A DNA stretch of 64,000 nt from Anaeramoeba flamelloides. Taxonomy: Eukaryota; Metamonada; Anaeramoebidae. Below, one piece after another: positions 44,901 to 55,611 of the stretch. The position numbers and the translations under genes are program-made. The notes beneath the pieces were generated by a model. The model was not told the DNA's origin. It saw nothing but the letters and a program-made list of their open reading frames with translations, and did not search any database. Location of the stretch: contig JANTQA010000072.1 of the NCBI GenBank assembly GCA_027625915.1, forward strand, positions 496,001 through 560,000, given 5' to 3'. Numbering within the stretch: position 1 is the stretch's first letter; the number at the start of each line of letters is the position of its first letter.

Positions 44901-47900
44901 AAAAATTAAAAAAAACCTAACGAAAATCTATTGATTTTCTAAATAAACAGAAAACTCATGAAAACCTAACGAGAGTGTCCTAGGTTTTTTTTACTTTTTG
45001 AAATAAACAGAAAATTGTAAAAAAATTTTCCGTTTATTCCAAAAATTAAAAAAAACCTAACGGAAAATCAAAAAAAAAACTATTTTTTTAATTTATATCA
45101 ATAAATAATTCTTTAATAGTTGAAATAATTGATTTTCCATTTGAAAAATTTTTATCAAATTGAAAATACTTGTTAAGGAAAATAAAAATAAATTCTTAAC
45201 TATGAAGAATATTTTTTTTTAATTTTTTACTATTAAATTTGAACAAATTTTAATAGAAAATTGGATTTTCTAACTTGTATTGAAAAATATCTTTTAAAAA
45301 TAATTTTTGATCAAACATCTCTTATTAACCAATGACGTTTATTCTAAGTAAAGTTATTAAAAGTGAAAAATTAGCAAATGTTTAATTTTTTTTTGAAAAA
45401 TTTTATGATTATGATGTGGAAAAATAGAGGTTTTGATGATAACATGCTGAAGGGATTAGCGTCTGCCAAGGAGAAGCCTAGGAACAAAGTATGTTGTTAT
45501 TGGGTGTTAACCACATTAGTGCTACATGGTTCAAATGTCTCTAAAAAATTGATTAGTCAAGCAGTAATATTTGTTGATCTTATCAATGAAAAATGATCAT
45601 TATATTTGTAAAAAACTCAAAATTTTCAGAATAAAATCTGCATTTCGCCATAAATTTAAAGGTTGAATTATCAATATTCAGACTACAGAGTCACAAAATA
45701 TCTTTCTTAAATTTGTGGCGAAATGTAGATTAGTTACTAAAAAATTCGTTTTTTTTTAAAAATTAAATAATTAACCAATAAATTTTTTTGACAAATTATT
45801 TCTCAAATAATGCAAATATATTGATGCTACAAGTATCTTTAGCAAAAGCAAACAAAACTAATCAGTCTTTGTGCTTTTATGTTGATGGCTATTGAGTTAA
45901 TCTTTGAAAATAAAAAATTATAAAAATAGTTACTTTTGGGAGTTCTAAATCTAAATTATTAAATATCAGAATACTGTATTTTGGGTTTCGAGTATTAGAT
46001 TTGGAAAAGGAATTTTAAAAAAAATTTTTCAAAATGAAACTTTTTTAATTGTGATCATTAGTAAAAAATGTAATAATTTATTGTGCAATAAGATTTGTAA
46101 TAGATTTTTTAGAGTCGCAGAAACTATTTGAGCCATGGCGTACTAATATCATTTATACCCAATTACAACATACTTTGATTATAGAGAAATCTATGGTGAC
46201 GCTAATCCCTTAATTCACGATAAAGTTACAAAAATCGCGATATACCAGAAAACCGAGATATTCAACACTATCGCCATAATATAGAAAATCCCGATATTCT
46301 ATAAAATCTCGATAATTATTATAAAATCGTGTTAAATGCAAAATATCGCAATTAAAAAGTAATCGCGATATAATAGTTGATGGGTTTTTGTGCTAATTGA
46401 GAAATATTTTTACAAAGAAATTTTTTTTGATCAAAAAACAGTTTATGTGAAATAAAAGTTATTCTTTGAAAAAACAACAAAAAAGATACTTGATCCAATC
46501 AAAGGATCAGATCCAAGAATTTTATTGTGTTTTCATTTGGTTTGGTTGTCAAACCTATCGATCCTTATAGATCAACAACAATAATAACTAAAGAGAAATA
46601 AACATTATCTCAGTTAATCGTAGTGTTGGAAATTGCCTTGAATAATTAGCTTCTAAAACAACCAACCCTTTATCTGTTCTTTAAAGAATGTGTTCTTGGG
46701 TTAAATCATTTTCACTATTCTCAGAAAGCTAAAAGGGGTTAGATAACTTTTCATAAGCTTTCACAACATCCTTGCCAGATGATCACCAATTATTAAGGTT
46801 TTTTATACAATTGTTCTCTTCTTCTTCTTCTTCTTTGAGTATCTTTGTATTGGACAGAAAGAACAATTAGATCTTAGAGGTTTTTGTTTGATCGATCACC
46901 ATTAAGAAGGAAAATTACTCTTTATTCTTTTTGGTTATTAAAATTGTGAAAGTAAAAACTCTATTTTAAGATAACACACATATTTTATATTCAAGTGTAT
47001 TGTTGAAATGGATAATTATTAGTTTGATTATAAAATTTGTTTGAGATTTTATATTTTGTTAAAAAAAAAATGAAAAGAATAAAATTTTTTTTTAACAACA
47101 AACAAACTCATTCCCTTTATAAAAGTTTTCTGTCTTTCAAAACTTGTAAACACTTGAAGACAATTCACAACCCTTACAAACACTTTCAAACATTTTTAAT
47201 GGGGGAAAGTGTTGTAAAAGTCTCAAGGCTTTTGTAAAAGTCAAGATATTTTTTTTAAGATTTCAAAAAAATAATTTTTCATTTTTTCGCGATAATGTGA
47301 ATATCGTGATTTTGTTGAATATCGCGATTTTATGATTTTTTGCGATTTTTTTATACTATCGCTATTTTATTGTTAATATCATGATATTATAGGTTATCAG
47401 CAAAACCTCTAATGATTTCTTAATTTTTCATGATTTTTTGAATTCTCAATAGAAAAAAATTTTGCTTTGTTTTTCTTATTTTTCTTTTCGAAGAAATGAG
47501 TTTTCAAAAAAGTAGATTGTAATTTCTGATGTTTCTATTTATTTGCTTGTTCAGTTTTTTATGCTCTAAATGTAATATATTGGGTGGGGGTAAGAATCTT
47601 TGAAATGAAAGGATCTTTTAGAAGAAATGAAAAATGATAATCAGCTGAAAATTTGACTCATTTAAATTTCAAATAGAAGTAGAAAATTCATTGATTTTTC
47701 ATTTTTTTTTTCAAGACTTTTTTGGCCAAAACAAAACATTAAATCAGAGACGATATTGGTTGGTGGTCTATTGTTGTTTTCAGATTTATTTTTAAATCTC
47801 TGGAACAAAAAAACCCCTTCATATAAAAAGAAAAAAAATAAAAATAAAAAAGAAAGACAGAAAGAAAGAAAGAAAGAAAGAAAAAAAAAAAAAGTAATTA

Positions 47901-48819
47901 AAGTAATCATCTTACATCAACGAGAGGGAGATCTGATTCTAATTTAATTTTTGGTAAAACAACCGAAGAATTCTCTGTTATTGAAACAATTGAAGGAAGT
48001 TGTAAATTTTTAGAAACAGTTACACGACTGAGTATTTTGACTAACTGTTTAACAGATGTTTTTGTCAATTTTGGTGTTTTACAGCTTTCTAGAAAGAGAT
48101 TGAGAATTCTGTGGAAAGTTTGATGAAAAGGATATTTTGTTACAATTGCTATTGATCTTGGGCTATGGAGTGTTGAAGGTAATCCAGTTTGTCTTCCTTT
48201 TAAAGTTGGGTATGAATTGTTCAATTATTTAGTTTGGGTTTTAGCGAGGTAAATTCGTAATAAAAAACAAAAACAAAAAAAATTAAAAAAAAAAATTAAC
48301 AGAAAAAGAAAAATTTAGAAGAACTCGTTTTTGGAATGAAATGAAAAGATCCTTTTTTTCAATTACTCAAAAAGAAAAAAAATTTTTTTCAAAATCTTTT
48401 GTTTGAGTAGCCACCACTAACAACAATGGTGATAGTTGTTAAGTGTAAAATAAAGTTTAAAATGTTAAAGAAATACCCTGTTTTTTGAATAACTCAAATA
48501 AAGATTGATATTTGTTTTTACTAAATTGTGGAAAAGTGGTTAATGTAAAGCCATAGAGCTTTTGATGATTAGAATCTGTAAGTACAAATTCATGTAAAAA
48601 GGATTCTTTTCTTGAAGAATGAAGCCGTAGCCCTTCTTCAGGCTGAAGGAATTTTTCAATTAATGGTGGTGGGGTTGTTGTTTTTGGTTCAATACAGATG
48701 ATCTGTGGTTCAAATAGGATCTCCATCGCATAAGTTATTCCGTTTGAATTATCAATGTCAATAGCTAATAGATCGTGCCCAATTCCTGAAAGAATAACAA
48801 ATTCAAAGAATTGACTCAT
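40587..48819 (-). CDS. DENN-domain and PH-domain protein, probable Rab exchange factor; four exons, one frame disruption
   Basis: DENN modules act as Rab GEFs at membranes. Exons with matching phases: 48819-48477 (uDENN), 48196-47916 (start of cDENN), 43059-42781 (cDENN core) and 42616-40587, giving ~977 residues. Hallmarks in order: EILFEPQIICIEP and LYGFTLTTF (uDENN); SIAIVTKYPFHQTFHRIL; SPENIIIVFTALLHERQIVF; LLYPLKWHHPLIPVLP; TVIVDIDSDHI; dDENN helices DSIGFLKHAP and FLRKFLNSQMFISYIEEK; then a PH domain (FIQGYLLQK...FWEKKFVSLE...FAAATRKSRRKWIKIL). Asp-rich and Asn-rich linkers split the dDENN region. The upstream frame meets TAA at 41923-41921, while the downstream frame is open through the same place in the -1 register. 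A one-base change in the A7 run (41925-41931 on the plus strand) would explain this as mutation or assembly error. Intron 2 is 4.9 kb and repeat-filled. Confidence 0.85.
40990..41130. repeat. Hexamer minisatellite inside the PH-domain coding region
   Basis: Imperfect CACATC/CAAATC-type hexamers, followed by TTTCGA/TTCCGA-type hexamers. On the coding (minus) strand they give an Arg-Asn run and then alternating Asp-Val residues in a PH-domain loop, without breaking the frame. Confidence 0.75.
42781..43059 (-). CDS. DENN gene exon 3 (cDENN core)
   Basis: 93 codons, phase 0 on both sides (GAAAAG acceptor, GTAACT donor). It encodes IDYCPLFSSLSPENIIIVFT through SLIGCYSSIIEMEFPAGD, the most recognisable part of the domain. 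A 164-bp intron separates it from exon 4. Confidence 0.85.
43320..44090 (+). repeat. Dispersed repeat U1, copy 3 (DENN intron 2)
   Basis: Homologous to 9470-10240 over its full length in the same orientation, antisense to the DENN gene. It begins with CACAGAAATCACAGAAA and two ~140-bp monomers, and ends after GGAAATTATCTAGTTCATAA. Confidence 0.85.
44140..44470 (-). mobile_element. Decayed LINE fragment (DENN intron 2)
   Basis: Matches 12000-12300 in the same orientation: CTAGTATGAAAAAATA, AATAAAGTTT(A/G)TT(C/T)ACAAT, CTTCAAATTC(A/T)TGAGGAT. Via that fragment it belongs to the minus-strand LINE remnant. On its own it shows no RT motif. Confidence 0.65.
44478..45070. repeat. Hairpin array (DENN intron 2)
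   Basis: Five to seven imperfect palindromic modules of the same two stem types as 12356-12912, with spacers such as AACGAGAGTGCCCGTCAAGT and GTGCCGTAAAGTGCCTAG. The 3' flank (AATTTATATCAATAAATAAT) equals that of the RMC1-intron array. Confidence 0.82.
45440..46145 (+). repeat. Dispersed repeat R3, copy 2
   Basis: Partner of 35490-36920, without the nested element. A 72-codon open frame (45378-45596) lies at its start, but its translation is not conserved in copy 1, so it is not called as a gene. Confidence 0.7.
46194..47407. mobile_element. 1.2-kb inverted-repeat element with ATCGCGAT motif arrays
   Basis: The ends TGGTGACGCTAATCCC and GGTTATCAGCAAAACC are inverted relatives, and TCTA lies outside both (46190-46193 and 47408-47411). 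Behind each end is ~130-180 bp packed with variants of ATCGCGATAT in inverted orientation at the two ends. Such subterminal motif arrays are typical transposase-binding sites. The interior (46400-47270) encodes nothing recognisable, so the element is non-autonomous. It sits in DENN intron 2. Confidence 0.78.
47916..48196 (-). CDS. DENN gene exon 2 (entry to cDENN)
   Basis: Acceptor TTTAAAAG, then GA completes the split Gly codon: RQTGLPSTLHSPRSIAIVTK. It ends ...SDLPLVD at a GTAAGA donor. With exon 1 it totals exactly 208 codons. Confidence 0.8.
48477..48819 (-). CDS. DENN gene exon 1 (uDENN)
   Basis: ATG at 48819; begins MSQFFEFVILSGIG. It includes the uDENN signature of a proline-rich loop followed by an aromatic FVLT...LYGFTL strand. 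It ends phase 1 at CAGG|GTATTT. The upstream start is probably genuine because the peptide begins where uDENN domains begin. Confidence 0.82.
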
Positions 48820-49631
48820 TTAATAATCCTTGAGATGAATGATGTTTTTTAAAAATTTGGGATTTTTAAAATTAAAAAAAAGAAAAAAATGATAACAGTC
48901 AGGAAGAGTCTTGAATTTCTTTGGGTTATAGAACAAGTTTATGTTTTAAATTTTTTTTGGTTTTGTGAACAATTACATTTCGTTCGATAATTATTAGAGC
49001 AAATTTTTTTTTTTTCTCAATGTTGAAAAATTTCTCATCTACTTGTTAACTCAAATTATTGGTTTGTTTGGATACACCCGGGTAATTTACTATACTTTTT
49101 TTGTATCTAAAATAAATTCCATAGAAGTTTTGGAATGAGAAAAAGTTTATTTAATACTTGTTTTTAAATTTGATACAGAAAATCTGAAATGAAAAGAATA
49201 ATTTTATAAATTATGGAGGAAATAGTTTTTTACTCTGAAGAGTTTATCATCAAATTGTATACCTTTTCTATGGTTTCTAATGCAAAGGTCAAGAAATTTA
49301 CCATTTTTTACATTTTGATAACAATTTACTAAATATTGAATGAGTTAATGAAAAGATCAATATTCTCGATCTAAAATTATAGGACAGACAATTATTGTTG
49401 AATTCAAAATAAATTTTAAGATAGAGTTATCAAGTTTCAAACTTGTAACTTGTCAAAATTCTCTACTTTGGTTTTGATTTGAAGAGGCAATTAATGATTC
49501 ACAGTTTTTATTTAAAGTGTTATTGTCACCATAGATCCTTCTATAATTAAAGTAGATGGTAATTTGGTAGATTCAATTTGTAGTCTGTCGTTTAAATTAC
49601 TCTAAAAAAACTATATATATATTTTTCGAAG

Positions 49632-50539
49632 ATCAATTATTTGTTGTTTACTCCAAACAAAATTATATATTATTTATTTTTGAAATTTTTATTTTGTTTA
49701 ATTCCTTTGACAAACCCAAAAAAAGAAACCAAAAATTTATTATTCCGGTATTTAAAAATGAAGATTTAGATCCAACAAAAGTAAATATTTTTTTGATTAT
49801 TTTATTTTTAAGATCTAGACAATATTTATTCAAAAAAGTAGCTTAAAATCATGTTTTTTTGTGTAACTTTATCTGAAATTAGTTTTATTTTTAATATTTT
49901 CCCAATACATGAAAATTATTTTGAAATATAATCTATTCATTAAAAGATAATTTTTACTAAAATTCTCTTGAACAAATTTTCCTAAAAATTTGATCTTTTC
50001 AATAAAAAATTGTAATGTTATTATTAAAAAAATCAAGGTTTTTAGAAACAAAAGGTACATTTAAAGATTATTTTAAATGAAAAAAACATCAAAATTTTAA
50101 CATCAAAGTTAAAAAATATCTTAAATATATCTCACATAGAATATTCACTCCAAAATTCAATTTTTTTAAAAGATCATTGAGCCTTTGCACACTAATAACA
50201 TTTGTCTTCATTGGCAATATATTTTATTTATCAGTACTTCAATGGTAAGCACTAACTCCTTATGAAAAATTTTATATTAAAACAAATTTTTTTTTGGGTA
50301 AAGGTTTTTTCAGGTTTATTGAACATCTTGAAAATTCAACTAATTTCAGATTAAGTTACTCAAAAAAAAAATGATTTTAAGAAACTTTTTTTGATTAAAT
50401 ATTGAGATCTGAAAAATAAATGAAAAATTAAAATGTCTACTCTATTTCTGAGGGTTTTTTTTTTTAGTACTGGTGTCATTTTATCTTGATTTCTAGATTT
50501 AGAAATCTTGAATTACTTTTAAAAATTAAAATGAATTAA
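49632..50539 (+). other. Possible exons of an unidentified plus-strand gene
   Basis: Three segments have exon-like bounds: 49632-49780 (AG before, GTAAAT after; includes KFIIPVFKNEDLDPTK), 50173-50244 (TTAAAAG before, GTAAGC after) and 50468-50539 (TTTTTTAG before, TAA end). They can be read in compatible phase as a hydrophobic C-terminus. However, the middle segment is equally open in another frame with a transmembrane-like peptide. I do not recognise the product. Confidence 0.22.
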
Positions 50540-50857
50540 ATGAGTGTTATTTCATTTTTTAATGAGAAACACAATAATTTTTTAATGATATAAAGTTAAG
50601 ATTTAAAATCCAATTTATTTGGCACTGTTTCTATTTACGTGAACCTTAAAATGATTATTTATTTTTTATATATATTGAAAGGGGATATGTGCCAATATAT
50701 ATCATTTTACAAGGTCTAAAAAGGTTAAGGGTACTAAAGATTCTTTTATTTAATGAGTAATTATCACATAATTATTGTTAATTAAAGTTATTTGTTCTTC
50801 AACTATATTATATAACTATGGAAAGATATTGGTCTATGTTTGGTTTTTTTTTTAAAA

Positions 50858-50888
<31 letters not shown>

Positions 50889-51423
50889 TGTTCATTTGTA
50901 AAACTCACAAAATACTCCATACTCATTAAGAGTCCAATATTTTTAGATCAAAGTTATGTAATTATTTTAAGGGGTTCGTAAATGGTGGTTAATTTTTATG
51001 TGAAATGAAAACATGTTGGGAAACTAATATTTGTGTATATTGTTTCGGGTTTAACAAAAAGATTTTTAAAGTAGAAAAAAAAAAAAAAAGAATAAAAATT
51101 TTATTTTTTCCAATAAGTACATTATTTTAATTCCTCAACCCTAGACCATAATCACTTAAAATAAAATTAATATTTGGTATTTGATACTATGATAACAAAT
51201 TCTTTTGGTGTTGGCATCCTTAATAATAATATTCTGATTTGAAATTGATTTGTTAAAAATTGAATTTTGTTATTCCAATAAAAATAATAACTACAAATAT
51301 TTACAAAGAATTAAATGTGTGTACAATGAGGATAAATAGTGTGTTTTCATCTGAGTTGGAGTACTAACTGATTATCTTAGTGGTAATTACTTTTGTCAAA
51401 ATAATTAACTGAAAAAAGTTTGA

Positions 51424-51862
51424 CCCATGTTTTCAAATCAAAAGACTTTTTCTTTTTTATAGAAGATCTATACATTAATCGATTACATAAACTGACAATA
51501 AACCCGAATGAATAGATATGGTTTTGGTTTCTTGGATATCTATTATTCAAAAAGAAATTCTAAAAATGAAGGATCAAATTGGAAAAATTTTTAAAAAACA
51601 GAGAATAAATTTTTGAAGAATTTTTATAAAACAAACAAACAAAATTAATTTCACTAAAAATTGAAAATTAAAAAAAAATTCAAACAAATTTTCTTCCGAA
51701 TATGATTTACTGAAAATATCAAGTAGTTTACCTTCAAAAATGATTTGGCATTGAGTATACAAGTGGGTAGTTGTTTTGGTTGTTTAATTGGAACAAATAA
51801 GATGAAAAAAAAGCACGTTTTATATTTTGAAGGACAAATTATAGTATATGGACTTGCATTAT
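51424..51862. mobile_element. GCGTG-family inverted-repeat element, copy 3
   Basis: Diverged copy of 20771-21211: ATAGAAGA(T/C)CTATACATTAA, AAACTGA(C/T)AATAAACCC, GAAATTCTAAAAAT(G/T)(A/C)AGGATCAAATTGG and TGCATTATTTTGATCACT near the end. Confidence 0.7.
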
Positions 51863-52244
51863 TTTGATCACTATAATGTATTTTTTCATTATTAGGTTTA
51901 CAAAAATAGAAATAAATACTCACAAGTTTAATTCCTTTCAGACACTTTTTGAGGGTATTATTTCAGTTATTCTAAATTCCTTGAACATAAAAAAAATTCT
52001 CAGTTATTTCTTTTGACTCAAGCTGTTTCAAGCCCAGTGCATAAGATTTATTTGTAATAGAAATTTTAAATTAAAATTAAACTTTATTTGAAAGCCAGTT
52101 AATTGGGGCTGGCAATGCTTATTGTAGTTGTAAAATGTCGAGTATTGCCGTTAAAATTGAAGATCACCTTATCAAGAATTCTTTAAATATAATTCAAAAA
52201 GGCTTGAACAACAATCGACAGGTTTTTTAAGGTTTCTACATTAT

Positions 52245-52262
52245 GGGGGGGGGGGGGGGGGG
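52245..52262 (+). repeat. G18 homopolymer
   Basis: Eighteen consecutive G residues in otherwise AT-rich intergenic DNA, preceded by TACATTAT. It could form G-quadruplexes. No neighbouring gene explains it. Confidence 0.9.
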
Positions 52263-53216
52263 TTAAAAACCTTAATTTAGTGTTAACCGATATTTCAGCT
52301 TGAGGAAACTTTCTGAATTTTAAACGTTCGAGTTAAGTTAAATCATATTATCAAGGTAATGAATAATTTTATTAATTCTTGAGTAAATAAAATTTTGTTT
52401 CAATATAATTCAAAAGATTTGATCAAATTGATTCAAGTAAAAAAGAAAAATAGCACAAATTTTTTACAAAGAATATCTTGTTATCCTAAGTTTGTTCTTC
52501 CTTAAAGGTGGATGAGAATTATATTTTTTTTTTTTCACCATTAAAGCCAAACAGTTAAAAGGGGAAAAAAGTTCAGCACAAATTTGAATTGTGTGACTTA
52601 ATAGATCCCTGATAAAATAAAAATAAAGAATAGAAATAAAAGAAAGAATAAGAGCTTCAAGATAAAATGGAAGATTAAACAAAATAAAAGTTTTTATTAT
52701 ACTTTTTGTTGTAATGGGTTTTTCTTTGGTTGATCTATTATAAAAAATTTGTTGAAAAATTTACTCTTTTTCTGATCTCTAAAACGACAATCCCTAAAAT
52801 TTTAATAAAAAGTTAAATTACAATTATATTTGTTGATTAGATTGATATCAAATTGAAGAATTCTTCTTTGAAGTTAATTGATTTCTACCTTAAATTGATT
52901 TTTCTTTTTATTTTCAAATTATCTTCCCAATTAAAAATCTTGATTTTTCTCCACAGCTCTTTTTTTACAATTAGTCATTTTTAAGATAGTGGTTTAAATA
53001 ACCCGTGTTTTTTCCTTTATATCCTTTAACTGAAAATTTAACTAATGAAAAAAATATTGTCCCCCCTGTAGAGATAAAAAAAAAATCAAAAGGATAACAA
53101 CCACTTATAAATAAAAAAGAGGGTTGTTTAAATAAATTTTTAAAAAGAATTATGAGGAGATTGAAAGATTAAAATGTAATTTTTTTATACAAAAAAAGTG
53201 AGAATTTGATCATATT

Positions 53217-53420
53217 TTGAATTTTTATAAAAAAAAGAGTTTTATTTCACAGACTTTTTCTAAATATGAGGAAATTTCAGAAACCAAAACACTTAATATT
53301 ATTGAACCATTTAAATTAATCAGGGATCTAACATCAAAAGTCAATTTGAAACTGATCCAAGTATTTTCCTTTGTTATTTCTAATCTTCCAAAACCCAAGC
53401 CTGAAAAAAAAAACAAGTGA
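53217..53420 (+). CDS. Possible small gene or exon, unknown
   Basis: The peptide has a plausible coding composition (SKYEEISETKTLNIIEPF, then ...VISNLPKPKPEKKNK and a stop) and ordinary codon use, unlike the homopolymeric frames around it. The apparent start is not an ATG, so it would be a 3' exon or an accident. No domain is recognised. Confidence 0.25.
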   Translation: MNFYKKKSFISQTFSKYEEISETKTLNIIEPFKLIRDLTSKVNLKLIQVFSFVISNLPKPKPEKKNK

Positions 53421-55611
53421 TAAATTTGTGTTTTGGGCTTTAGGTAAAACATGGGTTATTAATTCCACTTTAAAATAATTTTTTAAAATTTTAATTTTTT
53501 ACAGGTTTTAAAAATAATCCGTAAAAGTGTTTTTCATTCAACAACCATAGGATTATTCTCGTTATAATTTGAAAAATCAATTGATCAAAATTTTGATTTA
53601 CTTTTCCAAAAAAGATCAATAAGATCGAGTAAAATTTTATTTAACCCTAAAAAATATTTGGTGTGTTATTTTACCTTTTAGAATTGGGGAAATTGTTGAC
53701 TAATTTTAACTTTAGTTTTTTTTGGAAAGATGAAGGAAAATTTTATTTCTTTTATTTTTTTAAGAAACAGGAATTAAATTTTAAAAAAGAAGAAAAAAGT
53801 TGAATTTTTATACTTATTTCGTGGAAAATGTTGAATTTATTAATCAAGAAAAATAGTGTCTAGAATGAATAAGAAGACCAAAAAAAATTTTCAGAGCAAA
53901 AAGTTACTTATATTGGGTTAAGTTAAAAAGTTCAATTTATAAAAAAAACAATCATCAATTTAAAATAAACATTTCAACGTACAATAAAAATATTCCCTGA
54001 AACGTAAGTATATTATTACTCGGTTTTAAAGTTTGTTATTTTCTGGCAAATAACAAGAAATTTTAAAATTTTTGTTTATTTTCTATTTTTCTTATAATTT
54101 TAAAAACCTTTTAAACAGAGAGTTTTTGGTTAAATCATCAAGAACATTCAAAAACGTAGTAGATTTTATATTGTTCTTTGAAGAGAAAACCCTTGGAAGT
54201 AGAGTCAACAAATAGAAAAAATGGAAATGTGGTTAAAAATCTAAAGAGACTGTAAAGAAAAAATAACAAAAGACTTATATCATCTCAAACCCATTCTTGT
54301 CTTGTACAAGATTTTCCACTTGAAAGTAAACTTGATTTTTAAAATAAACTGATCCATAAAAGATCTCAAAAATAAAATTTTATAAAAATAAATGTGTTAC
54401 AAAATAAGGGTAAAAAGGGTAAATATTATTCACCTTTCAAACAAATATTTATGTCAACCCTTTGTTTACCTACAGTAACTTTTGGTCAACAATACCATTT
54501 CTGAAAATCTATATGTGTTGAGTATTTTGCACAAACTATACTCTATAAAGTGTTCTAAAAGTAGTTTTAATTGTTGACAAAAATACTTGACAAACAAAAT
54601 TATAACAAACTAACAAATTTTATCCTCTTTTAGATATTTTCTACAAAAAATGAAAAAGTAAAAAGTAAAATTCTCACAAATATCTTCAAAATTCCATTTG
54701 CTTACTTTTGATCAATTAACAAAAAGAAGAGTAGGTGATCGTTTTAAAGGTTCGTTTGTGAGTATTTAGTTTTTGAAAAGTAGGAGAAAATCAAAATTTT
54801 AAAAATTTGACTTTTAATAGATCGATTTTTCGCAATTAACAATATTCCGAAAGTTTTCTTTAATCTTTTTTCAAACGAGTATTAAAAATCAGTGTTAATA
54901 TTAATTGAGAAATTATTACTTGCCAAAAAAATCGTTTAAATTGAATTGTAAAATAAAAGATAAAAAATATACAATTTGAATTGAATTAGGGACTAAAATA
55001 CTTAAAATACGAAAAAAAGGGACATTCTAGAAATCATCAAATATTGAGTAATTTTATCAGGTTTATAGTCTCTCTTGAAAATAGACATTCAACTTCTTGA
55101 AAATTTTTTTGAAAAAAAATCCTTTTTTTAATGAATAAACAAAAAACAGGAAAATTATAAAAATTACTTTTAGAAACCACTTTTGATTCTTTTTATTTCT
55201 TTTCAAAGATTTTTCAAAAATTAAATAAATATTTAAGAAAAAAATATGATGAATTGATTGGAATAGATTATGAGTGAACCTATTTATGACTTTTTTTTAT
55301 CTTATTTCCTTGAAAACAACTTTGAAAAGTTGACCAAAAATTTGTGTAAAAAGAAAAAGAACATTTTTTTTTCATAATTTTTTTTAAAGCAAAAATCAAA
55401 TTTAAAATTATTTGATTCTTAAAATTGATCAACAAACACAAACTTTATTTTCACAAAAGGAAAAAAAAACACTTTTACCAATCAAAATCAAGACTGTCAA
55501 TTTTAAAATTTTTTTTTTAAAAAATTAATTAACGGTCTTTTTTTTACTCACAAATTTTACACAAAAAAGAAAAAACACCAATAATTTTTCTCAAAATAAA
55601 ACCCAAAATAA

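Larger units (their letters stand above)
48820..55611. other. Long gap between the DENN and Myt1-like genes
   Basis: Should hold the promoters of two divergent genes. It contains a GCGTG-family element (51424-51862), an 18-base G run (52245-52262), and weak exon-like segments at 49632-50539 and 53217-53420. Elsewhere it is plain AT-rich sequence with homopolymer runs. Confidence 0.5.

Noticed and set aside
47037-47237. 66-aa frame inside the ATCGCGAT element
   Set aside because: No similarity, short, and interrupted by homopolymer-driven residues; not called as coding.
49632-50539. Cornichon family identity for the exon-like segments (a DPT motif followed by hydrophobic sequence)
   Set aside because: The conserved Lys-Leu-x-Phe and Phe-Phe-x-Tyr-Leu-Tyr motifs are absent and the frame of the middle segment is ambiguous.
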